From Bradyrhizobium sp. 170 (lineage in GTDB: Bacteria > Pseudomonadota > Alphaproteobacteria > Rhizobiales > Xanthobacteraceae), in contig NZ_CP064703.1 of the NCBI RefSeq assembly GCF_023101085.1, positions 9,088,501-9,152,500 of the forward strand: 64,000 nucleotides of DNA, written 5' to 3'. Shown in pieces: positions 35,573 through 45,918 of the stretch. Both the position numbers and the translations under genes were made by a program. Within the stretch, counting starts at the first letter, position 1, and every line of letters begins with the position of its first letter. The notes beneath the pieces are model-generated. The model was not told the DNA's origin, searched no databases, and saw only the letters and a program-made list of their open reading frames with translations.

Positions 35573-35591
35573 TATACCCCTACAGGGTATA
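35573..35591. promoter_or_regulatory. CsoR-like operator between the csoR-type gene and the copper ATPase
   Basis: TATACCC (35573-35579), five bases CTACA, and GGGTATA (35585-35591) form a perfect 7-5-7 inverted repeat. It resembles the TACCC-n-GGGTA operators of B. subtilis CsoR. It lies 8 nt before the repressor start and 23 nt before the ATPase start, covering the shared promoter region. Confidence 0.72.
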
Positions 35592-35614
35592 GGTTTCAAG
35601 TGCCGGAGCGGATG

Positions 35615-38002
<2,388 letters not shown>

Positions 38003-38034
38003 CGCAACGCGCGGTCGTCCGCGTTCCCCGGATG

Positions 38035-38185
38035 CTGCGCAACGCCATCAGCGCGTACACGCGCGTCTTCGACGCACTATGGCTTGCGGCATGGTGCGCT
38101 GCTGGTCCGGGGCCGACGTCGCAGTGGGTCCCGGCTCTGCGGAGCAGCGTTTCGCGCTGCACCGCGTCCGGGACACGAAAGTGCA
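38035..38185. repeat. Bradyrhizobium-type dispersed repeat ('cgcaacgccatcagcgcgtacacgcgcg')
   Basis: A block with short inverted pairs (TACACGCGCGTCTTCGACGC; GGGTCCCGGCTCTGCGGAGC) and the end GCGTCCGGGACACGAAAG. I recognise it as a repeat type seen between Bradyrhizobium genes. It fills the gap between the ATPase and mvaB-like genes, which converge. Confidence 0.6.
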
Positions 38186-38196
38186 TCAGACGCCCA

Positions 38197-39141
38197 TCAA
38201 GCCGCCCTCGCCGTCCCGCCTGGCAAGCCTGCACGCGCCAGCCCGCCATAGAGCGCCTCGCCGGGCATCTCCGATTTCAATATCGTTCGCACCGCGATCA
38301 GTTTCTCGATATCGATGCCCGTCTTGAATCCCTTGCTCTCGCAGAGAAACACCAGATCTTCGAACACCACGTTCCCGGTCGCGCCCGGCGCAAATGGGCA
38401 GCCGCCGAGGCCGCCCAGCGATCCATCCAGCACGCGCGCGCCGGCATCGAGCGCGGCGGAAGCGTTCGCAATCCCCATGCCCCTTGTATCGTGCAGGTGG
38501 ATGCAGATCGGCTTTGAGCCCGCGATCTTCACCGCCGCCGCGGTCAATTCCCCGACCTGCTTCGGCCCGGCGTAACCGACCGTGTCGGCAATCGCGACCA
38601 TGTCGACGCCGGCCTCGAACAGCTTTTCGGTCAGCCGCAGCACTTCCTTGGGATCAACGGCCCCGACGATCGAACAGCCCAGCGCCATCGAGATCGCGGA
38701 ATTTACGACCGGCTTGTGTGCGCTGGCGTCGCGCAGCTCGCAGAGCCGCTTCACGTTGGCAATGGCCGACTCGCGCGAGCGGTTGGCATTGGCCTGGCTG
38801 TGCTCCTCGGTGGCCGAGACCACGCTCGCCACTTCGGCGACGCCGGCGGCCAGCGCCTCGTTGACGCCGCGTTCGTTCAGCGTCAGCGCGATGCCGCAGG
38901 CGCCGGGCAGCGAGGCCACCGTCGCAATGATGTCGCGCACATCGGCGAATTGCGGAAAGGTCTTTGCCGACAGGAACGAGCCGACCTCGAAGTGCCGTAC
39001 GCCCGCGGCATACTCGTCGCGGATCCAGCGCTGCTTCGCTTCGGTCGACGGAAATTTCTTCACCAGCTGCAGGCCGTCGCGCAGACCCACCTCGCGCAGG
39101 ATGATTTTGCTGTCGGGATAGAGTTCCTGGACGCGGGTCAT
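38197..39141 (-). CDS. Hydroxymethylglutaryl-CoA lyase
   Basis: A 314-residue TIM-barrel lyase that cleaves HMG-CoA to acetyl-CoA and acetoacetate, the last step of leucine breakdown. The N-terminal metal-site motif is IILREVGLRDGLQLVKKF. The metal His pair is in KPICIHLHDTRGMGIANA, and the signature with the catalytic Cys is GSLGGLGGCPFAPGATGNVV. AAGAGG lies 6-11 nt before ATG 39141. No other leucine or isovaleryl-CoA genes are adjacent. The protein ends in an Ala/Gly/Arg-rich stretch close to the downstream repeat. Confidence 0.9.
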   Translation of the reverse strand: MTRVQELYPDSKIILREVGLRDGLQLVKKFPSTEAKQRWIRDEYAAGVRHFEVGSFLSAKTFPQFADVRDIIATVASLPGACGIALTLNERGVNEALAAGVAEVASVVSATEEHSQANANRSRESAIANVKRLCELRDASAHKPVVNSAISMALGCSIVGAVDPKEVLRLTEKLFEAGVDMVAIADTVGYAGPKQVGELTAAAVKIAGSKPICIHLHDTRGMGIANASAALDAGARVLDGSLGGLGGCPFAPGATGNVVFEDLVFLCESKGFKTGIDIEKLIAVRTILKSEMPGEALYGGLARAGLPGGTARAA

Positions 39142-39276
39142 GGCAACCTCTTGCGGCGTTGTTTTTGACGGCAGTCTTGTTTCCCGGGGGCCGACAGGCT
39201 CTTGTCGAAACCCTTGTCTAAACCCTTGGGGGTATCTACCTCTCGCGAGGGCTTTTTCACAAGAGGCAAGACCGCC

Positions 39277-40029
39277 ATGTTGGACGCCGCCGTCAAGGCG
39301 ATTTCGCAGATCCTGTCGCCGCCGATGCGCACCATCCTGTGGCGCTCGATCGGGCTGGCGCTGGTGCTGATTACGGTGCTGGCCGTCGGATTGCAGCGCG
39401 CATTGAGCTGGTTCGCCGAATACGGCGAGGGCTGGGCTGAGGCGATGCTGGGGCCGGGCTTCCACACGACGCTCAACATCCTTTCCTGGATCATCTCGAT
39501 CGCGGCCGGGCTGGGTGTCGTCCTCGGCGGCATTTTCCTGATGCCGGCGGTCACCTCGCTGGTCGCGAGCGTGTTCGTCGATGACGTCGCCGAACATGTC
39601 GAGCGTGAGCATTATCCGGCGGAGCGTCCCGGTGACGCGCTGCCGCTCGGCGTCGCGATCCCGGAAGGCATCAAGACGGCGCTGCTGACCATTTTGGTCT
39701 ATCTGATCGCGCTGCCCTTCGTGCTGTTCGCGGGCGCCGGCTTTCTGATCTTCTTCGTCGCTACCGCCTGGCTGCTCGGCCGTGAATACTTCGAACTCGC
39801 GGCGATGCGTTTTCGATCACCGGCCGAAGCCAAGGCGATGCGCAAGGACAATGCCGCGACCGTGTTCACCGCGGGCCTGTTCATCGCGGCCTTCGTGTCG
39901 ATCCCGATCGTCAATCTGGCAACGCCGCTATTCGGCATGGCCTTCATGGTTCACATGCACAAGCGGCTGTCCGGCCCGAGGCCCGAGCTGATCGAGCCGG
40001 CAAGGAAGACGGGAATGCCGGTAGCTTGA
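39277..40029 (+). CDS. CysZ/EI24-family membrane protein
   Basis: A 250-residue protein with four to six membrane helices (ILWRSIGLALVLITVLAVGL; TLNILSWIISIAAGLGVVLG; IKTALLTILVYLIALPFVLF; VFTAGLFIAAFVSIPIVNLA). The soluble loop with VFVDDVAEHVEREHYPAERP and the ELAAMRFRSPAEAKAMRKDN segment match the EI24/CysZ family, some of which import sulfate for cysteine synthesis. Role here is inferred from the family only. AGAGG lies upstream of ATG 39277. It diverges from the HMG-CoA lyase gene. Confidence 0.85.
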   Translation: MLDAAVKAISQILSPPMRTILWRSIGLALVLITVLAVGLQRALSWFAEYGEGWAEAMLGPGFHTTLNILSWIISIAAGLGVVLGGIFLMPAVTSLVASVFVDDVAEHVEREHYPAERPGDALPLGVAIPEGIKTALLTILVYLIALPFVLFAGAGFLIFFVATAWLLGREYFELAAMRFRSPAEAKAMRKDNAATVFTAGLFIAAFVSIPIVNLATPLFGMAFMVHMHKRLSGPRPELIEPARKTGMPVA

Positions 40030-40032
40030 GCT

Positions 40033-40143
40033 CGTCATTGCGAGCGAAGCGAAGCAATCCACCTCGCCGCGCGGGGATGGATTGATTGCTTCGTCGCTTC
40101 GCTCCCTTGCGCAAACGCTTCGCGTTTGTCACAGGCAATGACG
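40033..40143. repeat. Palindromic repeat ('cgtcattgcgagcgaagcgaagc') with a hairpin insert
   Basis: The left arm CGTCATTGCGAGCGAAGCGA is answered by TCGCTTCGCTC...GCAATGACG. The right arm is split by a stretch, CCTTGCGCAAACGCTTCGCG followed by TTTGTCACAG, which is itself hairpin-forming (GCAAACGCTTCGCGTTTG). Confidence 0.85.
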
Positions 40144-40166
40144 GCGTTGGGATCGCGCCGCGCCCC

Positions 40167-40955
40167 CTACACCGTCTTTTCCGGCCAGCGGCAGAGATCG
40201 TTGATCAGACACACCTCGCAGCGCGGCTTGCGCGCCAGGCAGGTGTAGCGCCCGTGCAGGATCAGCCAGTGATGGGCATGCAGCATGAACTCGGGCGGGA
40301 TCACTTTTTCCAGTCCGAGCTCGACCTCGAGCACGTTATTGCCCGGCGCCAGCCCCGTGCGGTTGCCGACGCGGAACACATGCGTATCCACCGCCATGGT
40401 GTGCTCGCCATAGGCCATGTTGAGTACGACATTGGCGGTCTTGCGCCCGGCGCCGGGCAGCGTCTCGATTTCGGCGCGGGTGCGCGGCACCTCGCCGCCG
40501 AACTCGGCGATCAGTTTTTCCGACAGCGCGATGACGTTCCTGGCCTTGTTGCGATAGAGCCCGATGGTCTTGATGTACTCGCGCACTTTCGCTTCGCCGA
40601 GCTCCAGCATCCTCTCGGGCGTATCGGCCACCGCAAACAGCGCCCGCGTCGCCTTGTTGACGCCGGCGTCGGTAGCCTGCGCCGACAGCACCACGGCGAC
40701 CAATAGCGTGTAGGGGTTGAGATGTTCGAGCTCGCCCTTCGGCTCCGGATTGGCTTTGCGAAACCGGCTGAAGGCCTCGTGGACCTCGGCCGGCGTCCAG
40801 GGCTTTTGCTTTAGAGAGTTCGGCTTTGGGGAGTTTGGCTTGGCTGATTTCCTCGCAAGGCCGGGCGGCGCTTTGGCCGCCTTCTTGGCCGGTTTCTTCG
40901 GCGCAGACGGAACGCCCGATTTTTTGGCGCTGAGAGAGCGGATGATTTTGGCCAT
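40167..40955 (-). CDS. nth: Endonuclease III (base-excision repair)
   Basis: A 262-residue DNA glycosylase/AP-lyase for oxidised pyrimidines. The helix-hairpin-helix with the catalytic Lys is ETLPGAGRKTANVVLNMAYG and the catalytic Asp is in MAVDTHVFRVGNRTG. The 4Fe-4S cluster ligands are C-X6-C-X2-C-X5-C in CLARKPRCEVCLINDLC. The N-terminal ~55 residues (KKSGVPSAPKKPAKKAAKAP and on) are a Lys/Pro/Ala-rich extension with direct small repeats (KPNSPKPNSLKQKP), absent from E. coli Nth and probably a disordered DNA-binding tail. The start MAKIIRSLSAKK at 40955 is chosen over 41120, which overlaps the divergent gene. Confidence 0.95.
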   Translation of the reverse strand: MAKIIRSLSAKKSGVPSAPKKPAKKAAKAPPGLARKSAKPNSPKPNSLKQKPWTPAEVHEAFSRFRKANPEPKGELEHLNPYTLLVAVVLSAQATDAGVNKATRALFAVADTPERMLELGEAKVREYIKTIGLYRNKARNVIALSEKLIAEFGGEVPRTRAEIETLPGAGRKTANVVLNMAYGEHTMAVDTHVFRVGNRTGLAPGNNVLEVELGLEKVIPPEFMLHAHHWLILHGRYTCLARKPRCEVCLINDLCRWPEKTV

Positions 40956-40977
40956 GATCGGGATATACTGATACGCG

Positions 40978-41499
40978 ATGACCGCAGGCAACGACTTTGA
41001 TCCGGCGCTTGACCAGCCGACGCTGTTTTCGGCGCGGGTGACGCCGCATCGCTCGCTCAACCGTACCGGCTTTTTGGTGCTGATGACATTCATCGGCGCG
41101 ATCAGCTTTGTCGCCGGCATCGCATTTTTGCTGATGGGCGCCTGGCCGGTGCTCGGCTTTTTCGGCCTCGATCTGCTGGTGATCTACTGGGCGTTCCGGA
41201 TCAACTTCCGCAGCGCTGACGCCACCGAGGATATCCTGATGACCCCATCGGAATTGCGCGTGCGGCGCGTCAGCCATCGCGGCCATCTGATCGAATGGTC
41301 GTTCAATCCGCTCTGGGTCCAGCTCGAACAGACCGGCGACCCCGAATTCGGCATCGAGCACCTCTATCTGGTTTCCCGCGGCCGCCGGGTCACGGTCGGC
41401 CACTTTCTTGGACCTGACGAAAAAGCAAGCTTTGCCAAAGCCTTACTGGCTGCGTTGCAGGCCGCCAAGCGCGGTATCACATACAATCCAGTCGTGTAG
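40978..41499 (+). CDS. DUF2244 family membrane protein
   Basis: A 173-residue protein with two adjacent membrane helices (TGFLVLMTFIGAISFVAGIA and VLGFFGLDLLVIYWAFRINF) and a C-terminal cytoplasmic domain (RVRRVSHRGHLIEWSFNPLW; YLVSRGRRVTVGHFLGPDEK). This matches DUF2244, a small integral-membrane family of alphaproteobacteria often found near nth, as here (divergent, 22 nt apart). Function unknown. Confidence 0.88.
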   Translation: MTAGNDFDPALDQPTLFSARVTPHRSLNRTGFLVLMTFIGAISFVAGIAFLLMGAWPVLGFFGLDLLVIYWAFRINFRSADATEDILMTPSELRVRRVSHRGHLIEWSFNPLWVQLEQTGDPEFGIEHLYLVSRGRRVTVGHFLGPDEKASFAKALLAALQAAKRGITYNPVV

Positions 41500-41533
41500 G
41501 CAGTTGTCAGAAATCGGGTGGTTTGGACCGCGC

Positions 41534-42451
41534 ATGAGCCCTAAATCAGACCCCATGATGATATCAGCCATACATGACCAACGCCTGGCCAAGCCGGGCC
41601 ACCAGGCCGCCGCGCTGCGCGACTACGACTCGGTGCGCCGCGCCATCGCCTTCATCTCCGAGCACTGGCGCACGCAGCCGACCATCGAAGCGATGGCGGA
41701 TGCCGCCGCGGTGACGCCGGATGAGCTGCACCACCTGTTCCGCCGCTGGGCATCGCTCACGCCAAAGGCTTTTATGCAGGCGCTGACGCTGGATCACGCC
41801 AAGGGCCTGTTACGCGATTCCGCCAGCGTGCTTGATGCCGCGCTCGACTCCGGGCTCTCTGGCCCGGGCCGGCTGCATGACCTGTTCGTCACCCATGAAG
41901 CGATGTCGCCGGGCGAATGGAAGAACGGCGGCGCCGGCATGACGCTGCGCTACGGTTTCCACGCTTGCCCCTTCGGCACCGCGATCGTGATCGCGAGCGA
42001 CCGCGGGCTGGCAGGGCTCGCCTTCGCCGATCCCGGTGAGGAGCCGACGGCGTTTGCCGACATGAAGCGGCGCTGGCCGAACGCGACCTATGTCGAGGAC
42101 CACGACGGCACGGCCGACCTCGCGCAACGCATCTTCGATACGCGGCTGTGGCGGCCGGACCAGCCGCTGCGCGTGGTCCTGATCGGCACCGATTTCGAGG
42201 TGCGGGTGTGGGAGACGCTGCTGAAGATCCCGATGGGCCGCGCGGTCTGCTATTCCGACATCGCCAACAAGATCAAGAACCCGAAGGCCTCGCGTGCCGT
42301 CGGCGCCGCGGTCGGAAGAAATCCGGTGTCGTTCGTGGTGCCCTGCCATCGCGCGCTCGGCAAGGGCGGCGCGCTGACCGGCTATCACTGGGGCATTACG
42401 CGCAAGCAGGCGATGCTCGGCTGGGAAGCCGGACAAGTCGGATTGCATTGA
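41534..42451 (+). CDS. Bifunctional AraC-type / methylated-DNA-cysteine S-methyltransferase (Ada-like)
   Basis: A 305-residue fusion. The N-terminal half is an AraC-type HTH (IAFISEHWRTQPTIEAMADA; LTPKAFMQALTLDHAKGLLR). The C-terminal half is an O6-alkylguanine-DNA alkyltransferase with the acceptor Cys in NPVSFVVPCHRALGKGGALT, and FEVRVWETLLKIPMGRAVCY upstream. It lacks the N-terminal Ada phosphotriester (zinc) domain, as in Ada variants that are AraC-AGT fusions. It repairs O6-methylguanine and may regulate alkylation-response genes. Start ATG 41534 (MSPKSDPMMISAIHDQ); ATG 41555 is possible. Confidence 0.9.
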   Translation: MSPKSDPMMISAIHDQRLAKPGHQAAALRDYDSVRRAIAFISEHWRTQPTIEAMADAAAVTPDELHHLFRRWASLTPKAFMQALTLDHAKGLLRDSASVLDAALDSGLSGPGRLHDLFVTHEAMSPGEWKNGGAGMTLRYGFHACPFGTAIVIASDRGLAGLAFADPGEEPTAFADMKRRWPNATYVEDHDGTADLAQRIFDTRLWRPDQPLRVVLIGTDFEVRVWETLLKIPMGRAVCYSDIANKIKNPKASRAVGAAVGRNPVSFVVPCHRALGKGGALTGYHWGITRKQAMLGWEAGQVGLH

Positions 42452-42455
42452 CTTC

Positions 42456-42547
42456 GTAGGGTGGGCAAAGGCGCGTTTGCGCCGTGCCCACCATCTCTCC
42501 AGATCACCAATCGGAATGGTGGGCACGCTTCGCTTTGCCCACCCTAC
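42456..42547. repeat. Palindromic repeat family A, copy 4
   Basis: The left arm is GTAGGGTGGGCAAAG, then GCGCGTTTGCGCC in place of the usual CGAAGC hinge, then GTGCCCACCAT. The right arm has the standard CGCTTCGCTTTGCCC. It lies between convergent genes. Confidence 0.92.
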
Positions 42548-42557
42548 ACGCCCGAAC

Positions 42558-43181
42558 TCACGCCGCCAGATCGACCTTCGTCGCCACGGTCGAATCCGCA
42601 TTCAGACGGTAGATCACCGGTACGCCGGTGGCGAGTTCGCGTTTCAAAATCTGCTCGGGCGTCAGCTTCTCCAGCACCATGATCAGCGCGCGCAGCGAAT
42701 TGCCGTGGGCGGCGACCAGCGTGCGCTGGCCCCGCAGCACGCCGGGCAAGATCTCCTGCACGTAGTAGGGCAACGCGCGCGCCAGCGTATCCTTCAGGCT
42801 TTCGCCGCCGGGCGGCGGCACGTCGTAGGAGCGGCGCCAGACCAGCACCTGGTCCTCGCCCCATTTCTTGCGGGCGTCATCCTTGTTGAGGCCGGAGAGA
42901 TCGCCGTAATCGCGTTCGTTGAGCGCGAGATCTTTCGTCGTCGGCAGCCCGGTCTGGCCGATCTCGGCGAGCATCAGCTTCAGCGTATGCTGGGCGCGCG
43001 TCAGGTCCGAGGTGAAGGCGACGTCGAACGTCAGGCCTTGTGCCTTCAATTTGCGGCCGGCCTCCTTGGCCTCAGCGATGCCCTGTTCGGTGAGGTCTGG
43101 GTCTTTCCAGCCGGTGAACAGGTTTTTCAGATTCCATTCGCTCTGGCCGTGCCGCACGAGCACGAGAAGACGATCGCTCAT
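42558..43181 (-). CDS. gpmA: 2,3-bisphosphoglycerate-dependent phosphoglycerate mutase
   Basis: A 207-residue histidine-phosphatase-fold glycolytic mutase. The phospho-His is in [20 protein letters not shown], and the second catalytic His is in [20 protein letters not shown]. Also [20 protein letters not shown] and a deletion near [19 protein letters not shown] that gives the short alphaproteobacterial form (E. coli GpmA is about 250 residues). It follows dapB with a 33-nt gap on the same strand, so the two are probably co-transcribed. Confidence 0.95.
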   Translation of the reverse strand: MSDRLLVLVRHGQSEWNLKNLFTGWKDPDLTEQGIAEAKEAGRKLKAQGLTFDVAFTSDLTRAQHTLKLMLAEIGQTGLPTTKDLALNERDYGDLSGLNKDDARKKWGEDQVLVWRRSYDVPPPGGESLKDTLARALPYYVQEILPGVLRGQRTLVAAHGNSLRALIMVLEKLTPEQILKRELATGVPVIYRLNADSTVATKVDLAA

Positions 43182-43214
43182 TGAAAGGATTTCCGTTTTT
43201 CGTTTCGGATTGGA

Positions 43215-44030
43215 TTAGAAGTCGGCAAGCCCGAGCACATCGGTCATCGTATAGAAGCCGGGCGTCTTGCCCCGCGCCCACAGCGCCGCCTTGACGGCGC
43301 CCTGCGCAAACATCGTTCGGTCCTCGGCGCGGTGGGTCAGTTCGATCCGCTCCATGGCACCGGCGAAGATCACGCTGTGATCGCCGGTGACAGTGCCGCC
43401 GCGCAGCGCGGCAAAGCCGATGTCGCCGGGACGGCGCGTTCCGGTCTCGCCGTCGCGGCCACGCGCCGAATGGGTATAGAGATCGACGCCGCGGCCGGCG
43501 GCGGCAGCCTCGCCCAGCATCAAGGCCGTGCCCGACGGCGCGTCGATCTTGGCCTTGTGATGCATTTCGAGAATCTCGATATCGAAACTCTGGTCGAGCG
43601 ATTGCGCGACCCTCTTCACCAGCGCCGCCAGCAGGTTGACGCCGAGGCTCATATTGCCTGACTTCACCACGATCGCACGCGAGGTGACGCTCTTGATGAC
43701 GGCATCGTCCGACGCCGACAGGCCGGTGGTGCCGATGACATGGACCAGCCCGCGCTCGGCGGCGATTGCGACATTGGCGATGGTGGCGCCGGGGATGGTG
43801 AAATCGAGAATGCCGTCCGCGTTCGCCGACAGCGCCCACAGGTCGGCGGAAAGTTTGACGCCATTCTCCGGCAGGCCGGCGAGCACGCCGGCATCCTTGC
43901 CCAGCAGTTCCGAACCCGGCGCTTCCAGCGCACCGGCCAGCACCGCGCCCGGCGTTTCCGAAATGACGCGCACCAGCGCGCGGCCCATCCGGCCGCCGGC
44001 CCCCGCAACGATCAATCGCATATCGGCCAT
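43215..44030 (-). CDS. dapB: 4-hydroxy-tetrahydrodipicolinate reductase
   Basis: A 271-residue NAD(P)H reductase of the lysine/diaminopimelate pathway. The Rossmann motif is [20 protein letters not shown] at the N-terminus. The active-site segment is [20 protein letters not shown], with the catalytic His-His and Lys, and [20 protein letters not shown] is the C-terminal dimerisation region. The start [10 protein letters not shown] at 44030 is preferred over the longer 44081, which is unlike the family. It is followed by gpmA. Confidence 0.96.
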   Translation of the reverse strand: MADMRLIVAGAGGRMGRALVRVISETPGAVLAGALEAPGSELLGKDAGVLAGLPENGVKLSADLWALSANADGILDFTIPGATIANVAIAAERGLVHVIGTTGLSASDDAVIKSVTSRAIVVKSGNMSLGVNLLAALVKRVAQSLDQSFDIEILEMHHKAKIDAPSGTALMLGEAAAAGRGVDLYTHSARGRDGETGTRRPGDIGFAALRGGTVTGDHSVIFAGAMERIELTHRAEDRTMFAQGAVKAALWARGKTPGFYTMTDVLGLADF

Positions 44031-44096
44031 GGCTTTACCTCTGAACGGGGTATAGCCGGGGCAGGCCGTTCCGGCAACCAATCAGGGTCCATGGTT

Positions 44097-44223
44097 CGTC
44101 ATGGCCGGGCTAGTCCCGGCCATCCACGTCTTCCTTGCCGCTGCTCTGTCAAGACGTGGATGCCCGGGACATAGGCGAGCGGAAGCGACGCCGTCCTTCA
44201 GACGGCTATGCCCGGGCATGACG
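44097..44223. repeat. Palindromic repeat family C, copy 2, with an insert in the right arm
   Basis: Left arm CGTCATGGCCGGGCTAGTCC. The right arm GTGGATGCCCGGGACA is interrupted by TAGGCGAGCGGAAGCGACGC and CGTCCTTCAGACGGCTATG before CCCGGGCATGACG resumes; copy 1 (24508-24600) has only AG at that point. Confidence 0.9.
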
Positions 44224-44247
44224 GAGGAAATGGACGTTCAAGTCCGC

Positions 44248-44550
44248 TCAGGGCTGAGGGCCGTCATAGCCTTCGATGATGATGAGATCGGCGACCGAAT
44301 GCGGCTGCCGCACCTTGATGTTTTCCTGGTATTCCGGCGAGTGGTAGCAGGCCAGCGCGGTCTCATAGTCGGGAAATTCGATCACCACATTGCGCGAGCG
44401 GCTTTCGCCTTCGATGGCCGTGAATTTGCCGGCACGCACGACGAAGCGCCCGCCGAATTTCTTGAAGATGGCCGGGTTGGCCGCCGCATAGGCCTTGTAG
44501 CCTTCGTCATTGTGCACGTCGACGCGTGCGATCCAGTATCCCTTGGCCAT
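44248..44550 (-). CDS. DUF1330 family protein
   Basis: A 100-residue dimeric ferredoxin-like fold protein: MAKGYWIARVDVHNDEGYKA, then FKKFGGRFVVRAGKFTAIEG, SRNVVIEFPDYETALACYHS and PEYQENIKVRQPHSVADLII. This is the DUF1330 (ABM-like) pattern. Function is unknown, though homologues are thought to bind or transform small aromatic compounds. It follows pyrF by 23 nt and an FMN reductase on the same strand, so may share their transcript. Confidence 0.88.
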   Translation of the reverse strand: MAKGYWIARVDVHNDEGYKAYAAANPAIFKKFGGRFVVRAGKFTAIEGESRSRNVVIEFPDYETALACYHSPEYQENIKVRQPHSVADLIIIEGYDGPQP

Positions 44551-44573
44551 CTCACTCTCCGTTTCTTGCTTCG

Positions 44574-45287
44574 CTACTTTGCCGACGCTTGTTTGATTTC
44601 CGCCTGAATGGCATCCGCCGCCGCCTTGGGATCGGCGGCTTCCGTAATGGGTCGCCCGACCACCAGATAGTCGGCGCCGGCGGCGATGGCACGCGCCGGC
44701 GTCATGATGCGCTTCTGGTCGCCGGTCGCCGCTCCAGCCGGGCGGATGCCTGGTGTCACCAGGTTCATCTGATGACCGACGATTTTTCGCAGCGCCGCCG
44801 CCTCTTCCGGCGAGCTCACGAGCCCGTCGACGCCAAGCACCTGCGCCTGCTGCGCGCGCGCTTCCACCAGGTCGGAGACGTTGAGCCGATAGCCCGCGGC
44901 ATGAAGATCGCCGTCGTCATACGAAGTCAGCACGGTAACCGCGAGAATTTTTAAGCCTGATCCGGCGCGCGCCTCGACCGCGGCTTTCATTGTCTGCGGA
45001 TAGGCGTGCACGGTGAGAAAAGTCGCGCCGAGTTTCGCCACGCTCTCGACGCCGCGCGCCACCGTGTTGCCGATGTCGTGCAGCTTGAGATCGAGGAAGA
45101 CCTTCTTGCCGGATTTCGCCAATTGCTGCGCCAGCGGCAGGCCGCCGGAATAGCCGAGTTGATAGCCGATCTTATAAAAACTCACGCTGTCGCCGAGCCG
45201 CGCGATCATCGCTTCCGCCTCGGCCAAGCCGGGCAAATCGAGCGCGACGATCAAGCGGTCTTTCGGCGCGATTACGGCTGGCTGCAT
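44574..45287 (-). CDS. pyrF: Orotidine 5'-phosphate decarboxylase
   Basis: A 237-residue TIM-barrel enzyme that makes UMP from OMP in pyrimidine synthesis. The catalytic D-x-K-x-x-D is in [20 protein letters not shown]. The N-terminal [20 protein letters not shown] and the C-terminal phosphate loop ([40 protein letters not shown]) are standard. The start is 6 nt from the FMN reductase stop, and DUF1330 lies downstream: a compact three-gene run. Confidence 0.97.
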   Translation of the reverse strand: MQPAVIAPKDRLIVALDLPGLAEAEAMIARLGDSVSFYKIGYQLGYSGGLPLAQQLAKSGKKVFLDLKLHDIGNTVARGVESVAKLGATFLTVHAYPQTMKAAVEARAGSGLKILAVTVLTSYDDGDLHAAGYRLNVSDLVEARAQQAQVLGVDGLVSSPEEAAALRKIVGHQMNLVTPGIRPAGAATGDQKRIMTPARAIAAGADYLVVGRPITEAADPKAAADAIQAEIKQASAK

Positions 45288-45293
45288 GTCACC

Positions 45294-45872
45294 TCACATC
45301 ATGCGTTGGGAAACGTCGATCAACTGCCGCACCAGCGCTTTCAGCGCGTCGGCATCAGTAGAATTCTTCAGCCGCTCCATCTCGTCATAGGCATCGTCGG
45401 CAAACGACAGTGCGAACTGGTTCGGGATCACCTGGGCATGGCAGGCCGACAGGATCAGCCGCAGCGCCGCCAGCGCGCGGGAGCCGCCGAGCCGGCCGCC
45501 GGAAGCAGACGCGATCGCAAACACCCGCTCGCGAAACACCTGCCCGCGGGTCTCGTGTGCGTCCTGCACCCGGCTCACCCAGTCGATGGTGTTTTTCACC
45601 AGCGCCGGCACCGAGGAATTGTACTCCGGCGTCACGATCAGCACGCCATGATGGGCCGCCATCATGCGCTTCAAATTCACCGCGTGCTTCGGCACGCCGG
45701 ACTTCGCCTGCAGGTCGCCGTCATAGATCGGCAGCGGAAAGTCTGACAGCGAGATCCGGGTGATTTCGGCGCCTTGCTGCGCCAGCGCATGTGCGGCAAC
45801 GGCCGCCAGCTTCGCATTGAGCGAGCCTGATCGGAGCGATCCCGGGATCACGAGGATTTTGAGCGCGGACAT
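45294..45872 (-). CDS. NADPH-dependent FMN reductase
   Basis: A 192-residue flavodoxin-fold reductase. The phosphate-binding loop is LVIPGSLRSGSLNAKLAAVA; PLPIYDGDLQAKSGVP and GVLIVTPEYNSSVPALVKNT are the family's flavin-contact motifs. Members reduce FMN or quinones and azo dyes with NAD(P)H, often as oxidative defence. It heads a run with pyrF and DUF1330. The substrate cannot be told. Confidence 0.92.
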   Translation of the reverse strand: MSALKILVIPGSLRSGSLNAKLAAVAAHALAQQGAEITRISLSDFPLPIYDGDLQAKSGVPKHAVNLKRMMAAHHGVLIVTPEYNSSVPALVKNTIDWVSRVQDAHETRGQVFRERVFAIASASGGRLGGSRALAALRLILSACHAQVIPNQFALSFADDAYDEMERLKNSTDADALKALVRQLIDVSQRMM

Positions 45873-45918
45873 ATTTGAATTCGTATTCGGGGCAGACTTG
45901 CCACGCGAATACGTGGCA

